A DNA stretch of 64,000 bases from contig NW_024468916.1 of assembly GCF_011745365.1 (NCBI RefSeq), positions 2,773,630 to 2,837,629 on the forward strand, in the 5' to 3' direction. The notes beneath the pieces were generated by a model. It was given only the letters and a program-made list of their open reading frames with translations. It did not search any database and was not told the DNA's origin. The stretch comes from Cryphonectria parasitica EP155. Its lineage: Eukaryota; Ascomycota; Sordariomycetes; Diaporthales; Cryphonectriaceae. Positions 56,139-64,000 of this stretch are shown here, piece after piece. The translations under genes and the position numbers were made by a program. Position 1 is the stretch's first letter. The number at the start of each line of letters is the position of its first letter.

Positions 56139-56246
56139 GAGAAGAATCTCAATGGAATGAGCGAGCAGCACTTTTCAAAATGGAGGCGGTGGCGAGGTGG
56201 GAAACAAAGAGGGCTTACACTTGAGGATTAAGAGTTGTGCCTGTGT

Positions 56247-56253
56247 CTTTATA
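56247..56253 (-). promoter_or_regulatory. probable TATA box of the Ser/Thr-rich gene
   Basis: Minus strand reads TATAAAG, about 110 bases before the start at 56138. Confidence 0.5.
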
Positions 56254-57472
56254 GCTCGAACTCCTGATGTATCAACAGCTGTCGAACACCATTCTCCCTC
56301 CCACCTAGTATGCACGAAACTCGAGGGATGAATGGCTTGATCCTGTCTCTGCCAACATAATCTTGAGATCCGAGCCCCCTCCTGCCTCGGCTTGGTTGCC
56401 TTTCAGTCGACAGCCTCGCCGATAGGCTTGCGGCAGGGCACCCGCCAGCTAGTCACTACCATCTCAGTCTCCCTTCCCAACGGGGACTGAAGCCATCGTC
56501 TAGAAGATTTAGCGACATTGAAAAGCCCGAGGGGAGGCGGCCTGACAGCCAGCACAGAGAGTTCATGCTGCCTCTTGGAACTATTGAGTGCCTCGTGCGT
56601 TCGAGAGCACGAAAAGCTCTCAAACTATGTGTGTCAAGCTTTGGTGCGGCTGAGAAAGTCGGACCGCCACCCTTCCTGCGAGCGCCGCAACGGGTGGGCA
56701 GATTGCGAGTTGGTATCCCTAGCATCAGTTTAAATTCATCTGGGACAACTTCCGGGACGACGACTTTTGAGGTTTTAGCCGTTGTCACCATGTACGTCAA
56801 TGAGAGCGTCGTCATGTTACGAGTTCATACGACACCACCTCAGTTTTCTTGTTAAGATCCGACGTCGGGCAGCAAATAGTTCAGATGCTTGACTCTGCGG
56901 ATGTGGACTACGGGACGACTCTGGAGCAGGGTGCATGAATCGTGAATAAAACTCCACGTGGTCCTTATATGATTGCTTTTCTATTGCCCGTAGCAGAGCG
57001 AGACATAATCACGCCTCTTGGCGCAAGGGAGAAGATAGCATCATGATTGACTTTGTAGGTTCAAGTGTTTGTTGGTTGGGGGAAGACAGTGGCATATGTG
57101 GTTGGCCAATGAGGTAGGGGCGGTGCTGGGTCTAAAACGGCTGATTAAGCGAGGTTTACTGCTAGGTTGCTAGGGGCCTGTGCCTTTTGCTCCATCCAAT
57201 TTCCCGGCCCCCAAGAAAAAGCAACACCACGGATCAACATCACAACATCACAAACACGCGACGCCACTCGATACGATCATTTTCGGCTACCTTGTGGACG
57301 GCGAATCCATTTTGCCATGATACACCTCTTTTGAGCGCCCCCCCCCCCCTTTGCGCGTCTATGCGACACCCAGACTAGTCCCTTGCCGAGGGACTCCTCC
57401 TTGTCGCAAACTTCGTTCCCCTTGCGCCGCCGCTGCCTCCATCGACCCATCTCCTTCCTTCCTGCCGCTGCC
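56254..57472. other. divergent promoter region
   Basis: About 1.2 kb between the Ser/Thr-rich gene and the LAMTOR1-like gene. A 12-base C run lies at 57338-57349 in the probable leader of the latter. No gene is supported. Confidence 0.55.
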
Positions 57473-58124
57473 ATGGGAGCCTGCTCATCGTGCCTGGGTG
57501 GCCGTCGAAGGGATTCTGTCCAAGAAGTGAGTCTTCTGTTTCGTTTGCGGATTAAACTATGTCTGGTCACTGACTCGTACACTTGTTCGCTCCCGCAGGA
57601 CGAAGAATCGCGCCTCCTCTTCGATGACCCGAACGTGATGCAGTATGGCAGCTTCGGAGAGCAGCAGATGACAGGGCAGCATGACCCCCTGGAGGCCCAA
57701 CGAGAGATTGAAGCTCTGCAGCGGGTCGTTGCCCAAACTTCCGAGTAAACCTTTCCATGCCCATACGAAGCCTGCAAGCTGGCTCTCCACCCAGAAGATA
57801 CACGTGAGCAGATGCTGATTCGCTGCCTTCTCTTCCAGCAACATGGTGGACATCTTCGAGATAGCGCCGACCAAGGATGCACAACGCAGCGCGCCTACCA
57901 CACCCTACGCTCTTGTGGGTCAGGAAGCACGTCACATGCGGTACAGGTCCCTACTCTCCAAACTCAGCGCCGAAGACGTCTCGGCAGCCGGAGCCCGCGT
58001 GGACTGGCTCGCGGATGACGACGAGGAGGCTCTGGACCAGCACAATATAATTCCACATGTCAAGACCGAATCCAGCGACGCGCTGGTCGGCAACTTTAGT
58101 GAAGCAGCTTCTGCCATGGCATAA
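57473..58124 (+). CDS. MEH1: LAMTOR1/Meh1 (Ego1)-like lipidated adaptor
   Basis: Predicted exons are 57473-57526, 57599-57744 and 57839-58124 (161 aa). The N-terminus MGACSSCLGG has Gly2 for myristoylation and cysteines for palmitoylation, the membrane anchor of this family. Next comes LLFDDPNVMQYGSF, then a helical segment (QREIEALQRVVAQTS-D-NMVDIFEI) typical of the LAMTOR1 domain, and an acidic C-terminus. Splice junctions (GTGAGT; GTAAAC with CTTCCAG) keep the frame. In yeast Meh1/Ego1 tethers the EGO complex and Rag GTPases to the vacuole for TORC1 signalling; the same role is inferred here. Confidence 0.85.
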
Positions 58125-60471
58125 CATTGCGGGGCTAGGGGCCCCTCGACTTGGTGCATCGTGCATCGTGCATCAGTCCCGGTTCCCCCTCCCACATTCC
58201 AACCATACGTCCCGCGGGTCGCGGACGACGTATCACATCCAATCACTTGGCTCTCGACTTTCCTTGCTTGTTTTGTTCCAGCCTCTTAATCCCTGGCTGA
58301 CATCATAGTTACGGGGTCATATGACTTCCACGTGCTGCACCTCTCCGGCGGTGCTGCTCAATGAGATCACCCGGCATCGGGGAGTTTGGTGGTCCCTTCT
58401 GGACCACGTCGAAGGGGACTGATGGCAAAGGGTTGAGACCCACCGTCTGATATCAAGCGCGCCAAGCAGACATAAAATATTTGCACAGTATGTGTTTATG
58501 TACTAGGGCGATCAACGAGAGAGAGAGAGCCGCATGATGTCAGCCTTTAATAAATTCCATCGTTTAAACCAGAAGAATACCCAATTGTCCATTTTAGTAT
58601 TCATTATATCTCTCTTTTTCCCTCCCCTCTTTCCTTTTTTCCCTTTCTATTATTTCTGTCTTTCTCCCTCTCACCGCTCTCTTCTCCGAGTAATTGCGCA
58701 GCGCGCTTTCGGAAGTCTGAACCTGATCTCCTCCCTATCCCCCCGTGCCACCAATCATGGCCGCCACCATGGAGCCGCGGGCGATATTGGCCAACGTACC
58801 GGGCCCATTGAGCAGCAGCCACGTTCACTGACTGCTCAGCGTTGCTCTGAAGTGGAGACCCCATCGTGTTTAGCTTCGCTAATCTGCACTTGTATCAGAA
58901 TTTTTACTGCGACCTCTTTCGCCGCCCCCGCTGCATGCTCTCTTTAAGCCGAGGCCCTCGAAGGTTACCGTCCTAGGGTTTTTGTTTAGGGGGAAACGTC
59001 TTTTTAAGTTTGAAGGATGATGGGCTAATGCGCATACGTATCGCGGTCCCCAGACATTGACGGGTGGCGCCGATGGGATTGAAGCTCTTTTGAGAATAGA
59101 CCAAACCTCTCTGCCTCTTGGTCTAACAGGTCTAACAGGCTCAACTGATAATGTGATGTCGACAGGATGCAATTAGGTAGGATGTTGGATGGGTCTGGAG
59201 GGGCTTGGTCGTTATGATTGGTCCCTGGCACCAACCACCCCCCCCCCCTCTCTCCAATCCTCCTCATCCAAAAATACCACCAACAAGAAAACCCCCTCGT
59301 TAGCGACTTGCCGGCTACTTTGTCTGTACGGAGTTTACTGATACGTGGAGCAGACCAACGGGACCCAACCAGCCAAGGCCAGTCAGTACTTCTTGATACG
59401 GACTCCTCGTCATTCTGCGCGGATCAACGCCACCGTTGGCACGGAGATGCTTGCCCCGCTACTGCCAGTTGTTCCTCTCGGCCGCACCGTACTTGAGATC
59501 AGGCACTATTTAGGCATTGTTCGCCCTCTCCGTCCCACAATGCTCCTCTCGATACTTTATCGACTAAGGTGGTTTCGATACCATTGGGCATGGTGCTACG
59601 GCTTTGGGCCCCCTCTCATACTTCGTCCACGTCTCATTCGCCGGGGCCTGGCTACCCACTTGAGGGCAAGAGGAAAAAGTACATACTACGGCAGACGGGC
59701 ACCACTCCAGCAGAAGGTGGGCCTGTCAGAACCTTCTATGGTTCCCTTCTATGCAGGCGAACGTGGGGGAGGGGTGCCACACCCTGTGCCGTGGTGGCAT
59801 CCTACATTCTCGCTTCGCTCGGCATTCCATCCACCCCCCCCCCCTTTCTCCCCTCCAAATTACTGCTCGCACTCGTCTAGGGGCCGGTACTCCAGTGAGT
59901 AGTGGACCTTTGCAAGCAGCAGCCGTTATTCCGCAGACAATGTCTTTATTGATTTGTTTTTGGGTCTTTTCCTTTTTCCCTTGGCTGGGGCTTTCTGATA
60001 GCCTACTCAGCATTCTGTAAGGAAAATCCGGGCTACAGGACCCCCCTTCCGAAATCACAAGTTGACGCCAAACCATGGTTCTCAAATAACGTTTCTCTTC
60101 CATCCAGGGCTTAACAGCCCTGTCCCGATTATTATCCGGCCCTTCCCGGGCTGTGATGTCGGCCAGAGAAAAAAAAAAGAAAAAAACAAGGAAAGAAAGA
60201 GAAGAAAGGGAGAAAGAAAAGAACAAGAAGGAAGTACTCGTCAAGGAGATTCGTGGCCTTTTTTTCTTCTTTTCCTTCCTTGTTTTCCCTCTTACTTTTC
60301 TTCCCTCTCTTTGGCCTTCCTCCCCTGGCCAAAACGTGCCTGGCCGCGCTTCGATCATCTTCATTCAACTCATGTCCTATCGTACAACAGAGCACCTGCG
60401 ATGCTGTTCCGAAACGTTAGCTACTGAACCCGACAGATCTCGGTTGCGTTCGGAATTTTGCGTTACCTTTT

Positions 60472-60522
<51 letters not shown>

Positions 60523-60544
60523 CAATGGCATGAGCGCCCCAAGT
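58125..60544. other. intergenic with CT-rich low complexity
   Basis: About 2.4 kb. Pyrimidine-rich stretches, A/G-rich stretches near 60165-60230 and the (CT)n repeat are present. Open frames here are products of base composition. No gene is supported. Confidence 0.5.
60474..60519. repeat. (CT)n microsatellite
   Basis: About 23 CT units, just downstream of the stop codon of the small cysteine gene on the opposite strand, so probably in its 3' UTR. Confidence 0.9.
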
Positions 60545-60877
60545 TTATCCCAGCATCATCAGCCTCTCCTGATGCTCGTAGTGGATCTTATTCATGGCGT
60601 CTTTGATATCCTCCATATCGTTCAAGGTCTTCTCGATGGTTGCCTTCCGGTTGCCTTCTCTCCTCCACCGCTCCACGTCCTGCTCCATCTTCCTGTACCG
60701 CCGATCTTTCTTGCGGATCTGCTCGCACAGCTTACAGTCCTCATTCCTATATGAGGTGTCGTAGACAAGCTTGAGGCCGCACGTCTCGCCCGTTCGATAC
60801 TCCTTGTTGCACTGTTGTCTGAAGTTTCCCCATTTCCAGTATCCACACTTCCAGCGTGTGTGCTCGAAATAGCACAT
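60545..60877 (-). CDS. small conserved fungal cysteine-containing protein
   Basis: A 110-aa product starting MCYFEHTRWKCGYWKWGNF. It resembles an uncharacterised protein type I have seen in many ascomycetes, with a CGxWKWGNFRQxCN core, then ETCG and a CxxC (DCKLCEQ). After this comes a charged, probably coiled-coil tail. The six cysteines in the first 50 residues could bind zinc. It has no signal peptide or membrane helix. The frame is open upstream to about 60976, and an AG acceptor (CTCTCCAG) lies just before the ATG, so an upstream exon is possible. The function is unknown. Confidence 0.75.
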   Translation of the reverse strand: MCYFEHTRWKCGYWKWGNFRQQCNKEYRTGETCGLKLVYDTSYRNEDCKLCEQIRKKDRRYRKMEQDVERWRREGNRKATIEKTLNDMEDIKDAMNKIHYEHQERLMMLG

Positions 60878-62103
60878 TTCTGGAGAGAAACAGAGGTTTT
60901 GGAAAGTAGGAGGAGGGGGTTTTCTCCCTTCAAATGTCAGCGTGAGGATGCAGCGTATGCTGGTGATTCCTGCCAATGGTCAGCTTTTTTGTCCTTGGTC
61001 ACATTCCATGTATGTATTGGGTCCTCGCCATGGTCTGCTCTCTTCCTCCCAGAAGAGGTCATCTCACGATGAATCAAGGTGCCTCTTCAAAGTATGAGAC
61101 ATAGAGATACTCACCTCGTGCGAATCGGAAGGCAGTGAATAAGATCTTTCAAGTGTGACTTGGTGCTTTTGACTGCCAAGTGCGGACTATGCAAGAGGCA
61201 ATGCGGCGATTGCTTGTCTAGTCCCGAGATACAAAGGGGGAGGGGGAGAGGGGAGGATGATGTTTACGCTGGAGAAGAGCTTAGGGAGGGGGAAAAAGAA
61301 GACGACGAGCAACAGACTTACTTATACTTGGAGAGTCAACACCCTGGCTGGTCCGGCAAGGTGGACCGAGGGCCATTGCCAGCACACCACTATTTGCATT
61401 GCGTGTTGATGAGGCTTGCTGCTGGGGAATCACAACGAACTTGCATGCCGCAGCTGCATTTGGCCAAGGCCAGAAGGCTACGTCAAAGGTAGCATCACCA
61501 TAACGTTGTCTGCATATGGGGAAAAAAGAAACATTACAGAGTAACCCCCCCCCCTCCCCCTGGCTAGGGCCCCAGTAGGTATATACTTGAGTACATACTA
61601 GCTGGTCACTTTCTTTTTTTTTTCTTTTATATATTTTCCCTAGTCTTTTTTTTTCTTCTCTTTTTCCATTCTTGTCTTCAAATTTATCCTCGCGCCCCGC
61701 CCCTCTCTTCTCTGCCCTCGACAACTGTATATTTTCCCTTCCCACATGCTTATGATAAAATGAAGGCTCTATACCCGTCTTAGACACCCTGTCTCTCTCT
61801 GCATGTTTGTAGATTGACAACAACCCCTGCCCACATGCACCGAAACCCGTTCTTCTTCCTTGCCCCCCCCCCCTCTTCTCCATCTTGCCTGCCTCCAGGA
61901 CGTAGTACCCATTGCCTCATAAATCCATCGGACGTGGCCCCCCGGTGGAGCCACGTTATCCATGGGTCATGTTGTTCTATGTCGACTTGAGCCTCCTTCT
62001 CCACTTCTTTTCGACATGGGGCCAGGTCGGGTTCCTTGATAATCTTTTTACCCGGCAGGGGAACTTCCCAAGAGGAAAAGAGAAATTAATCAAATGAAAA
62101 TAT

Positions 62104-62152
62104 AGGGCCAAGAGAGAGAGAGAGGGAGAGAGGGAGAGAGGGAGAGGGAGGG
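62104..62152. repeat. purine (AG/GGGA) low-complexity repeat
   Basis: Imperfect AGAGAG and GGGAGA units over about 50 bases. Confidence 0.8.
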
Positions 62153-62355
62153 AAAAGGTTTCGGACGAACAGGCTGATCGGTGTTGGTATGCCGGGCCCT
62201 TCCCTTCTCTCTCCCCCCCCCCCCCCAGATCTACCAAAGTCTAGCAAGCCCGCAGCCAGCATCTCGATCAGATCTAATCCTGCTGACTTGGCATATCCTG
62301 GGTGGGCGACCCTGAAGTTCACTCACTCACACATTCACACACAATTTCTGTGTGT

Positions 62356-62432
62356 GTCTCTCTCTCTCTCTCTCTCGCTCTCTCGCTCTATCTCTCTCTC
62401 CCTCCCTCTCTTTCCCTGTCTCTTTCTCTCTG
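62356..62432. repeat. pyrimidine (TC)n low-complexity repeat
   Basis: TCTCTC units with interruptions, preceded by a CA/GT-rich patch. Together with the purine repeat 200 bases upstream it could pair as an imperfect inverted repeat. Confidence 0.8.
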
Positions 62433-64000
62433 TCTCGTGCATGTGCAAGTACCTGAGAACACACACACAAAACACACCCTGCAATGTACCTAGACCTCAT
62501 CACCCCCTCCGCCCCCCCCCCTTTCCCCTCCTTCCCGCCCCAAAAGGCAGATCCACACAACCCAACAAGCTGTGTGTTTCCCTTCTAGGCAACGCACACC
62601 CGCTGGAACTAACTTGTTTGGAAACATTACCAACGTCTCTCCTTACTGTACCAGGAACAACAGAACAAAACAAGGACCTGGGGTACATACTCTGTACATA
62701 CATGGGACATCCATTCTCTCTTGTGTGCTGTCAGCGCGGAGACCCTGGTCTGGTTTGAAGATGGCCTTTGGGGGGGGGGGGGGACAGGTCGACCGTTCCA
62801 TCCCGCAGCCCACACGAACCATCAAGGGTTTCGTTTTCCTCTCTCTCTCACTCTATTTTCCCTTCTTCTTCAAGATTATTATCATTATCATTGTTGTTAT
62901 TATCATTGTTATTATTCACTCTCCCCCCACACCCCCTCCCTTTCTCTCTTTTATTCTCTTCCATCCAATAACCGCCTCAAGCCCTGTACACGGCCGTTTG
63001 GGTGGGCCTTTCCTCCCACCCCCCCCCCCCCCCCAGGAAAAGGCGCTTGCTTCCCTGTGCATCCGTACCATGGAATCTCGACGCGGGCGGCGCAAGGCTG
63101 GTGGGCTGTAATACAAATTTGTACTTTTTCTTTTTTTTTTTGTTTTAGAACTCTGTTTTCTAGTTTCGGCTTGCTCTCGCCTCCACGATTTGAATTGAGT
63201 CGATATGAGGGAAATGAAAAGGACGGCTAGGGTTGTCAAGATGTATTCTGATCTATCGGCTGTATCGTTCGTTGGTTAGAAGAACGGATATGAGAAAAGT
63301 TCCATGAAAGCACCAAAGGCGTCATGCCCACGCAGTTGCAACATGCGCAGCCTTATGATAAGGGCGGAAGGGGGGGGGGTGGGAGAGACTTTGGGCCCCC
63401 TCTTGTCTTTCTCTGCTTTTCTTCCTCCTCTCCTCTTTTTTTTTTTTATCACCCCACCATTGAGGTGTGCAGATCAAGAAGCAAAAAACCTACATGTATG
63501 GCCTGTTCCCGATAGGTCATTTTTTATTATTGTTATTATTACAGTTTTGCTGTACTTGTTTCGGAACATTTGAAGTACGCATGCCACCACTTGAGGCTCT
63601 TGTACCCCTTCACCGGTCGTTATGACCTACATTAGGGCCAAAGAGACGCATCACCTGCATCACTAGGCAGTAGTAGCAATAAAGAGAAACAGGGCCCCTT
63701 GGTGAGGAAGAATTTGGAGGGGGGGGGTAAGTGGACGAATAATCTCGGCAGTGATGTGTCCGGAGAATCCTGATTGGGACACCCCCCCTTCCTCTCTCTT
63801 CTCATACCTCTCCATCTTCTTTCTCCCGTCCCCACCCCCACCCCTTTCCTCTATCTCAAGGGGACCTAGGAAATAGGACCTAAGCTATCGCGCAATGCCT
63901 GTCGTGCTATAGATGCAAGGCGTCTCGACATGTGTCATCGCACATGCACGAAGAAGGGACAAAGGTAACCCGAAAAAGAAGAAGCAGGGGGGTGGGGATT

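Larger units (their letters stand above)
60878..64000. other. low-complexity end region without supported genes
   Basis: About 3.1 kb dominated by pyrimidine-rich and purine-rich stretches, (TC)n near 62355-62430, (AG)n near 62110-62150, C runs at 62213-62226 and 63019-63034, and a G run at 62771-62783. Long open frames are explained by repeats. It may hold promoters or UTRs of a gene beyond the window. Confidence 0.55.

Noticed and set aside
55339..56160. Long 273-codon open frame antisense to the Ser/Thr-rich gene.
   Set aside because: Val/Glu-rich composition is the mirror of Thr/Ser codons on the other strand. The minus-strand frame has a signal peptide and TATA box, so this is a shadow.
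59345..59902. A 185-codon open frame on the plus strand.
   Set aside because: The composition follows CT-rich DNA, with a Pro run from a C tract and no motif or splice support.
62189..63230. Several overlapping long frames on both strands near the right end.
   Set aside because: They are translations of (CT)n, (AG)n and homopolymer tracts.
1..64000. Search for CRISPR arrays, insertion sequences, terminal inverted repeats and polyketide or peptide synthetase clusters.
   Set aside because: No regular spaced repeats, transposase motifs or large synthase genes were seen. The window is ordinary fungal chromosomal DNA.

Overview
The window is nuclear DNA from a filamentous ascomycete (Pezizomycotina). 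The evidence is short spliceosomal introns (about 47-157 nt) with GTNNGT-type donors and CTRAC-type branch sites just before the acceptor, an intron-containing tRNA, and a gene set typical of moulds: sugar-porter MFS proteins, an SNG1/DUF3533 membrane protein, an FSH1 hydrolase, a fungal PHD-TFIIS-SPOC protein and a fungal dynamin-like GTPase. The genus cannot be fixed from sequence alone. All exon structures were read by eye from reading frame, splice signals and family alignment knowledge, so exon ends are predictions.

Left arm (1-18 kb) looks accessory and is loosely packed. It holds a two-RRM RNA-binding protein, a sugar-porter MFS gene, an unrecognised two-exon gene, a broken cytochrome P450, an FSH1-type serine hydrolase, an SNG1-like protein, a second sugar porter, and then a gene-poor stretch (12.5-18.3 kb) whose only supported gene is a small secreted cysteine-rich protein.

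Middle (18-43 kb) holds a dienelactone hydrolase, an MBL-fold hydrolase with a GC-AG intron, a Tapt1/Emp65-family ER membrane protein, a WW/FF splicing-factor-like protein, a Tam-type methyltransferase with a possible mitochondrial leader, an intron-containing tRNA-His(GUG), a GMPPA-like nucleotidyltransferase, a dynamin-family GTPase, a PAP2 lipid phosphatase and the proteasome alpha-3 (alpha type-4) subunit.

Right part (43-64 kb) holds a BYE1-like PHD/TFIIS/SPOC regulator, a Cdc4/FWD-1-type F-box WD40 protein, a six-exon HORMA-domain gene that is hard to see because it is broken into short exons, a Ser/Thr-rich secreted protein, a LAMTOR1/Meh1-like lipidated adaptor and a small fungal cysteine protein. 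The last 3 kb is low-complexity, with homopolymer C/G tracts and (CT)n repeats. No operon-like cluster or biosynthetic cluster is evident. The genes are mostly independent housekeeping or membrane functions. I found no clearly new multi-gene system. The best leads are the HORMA gene, the non-canonical splice structures, the cysteine-rich secreted protein and two orphan proteins.
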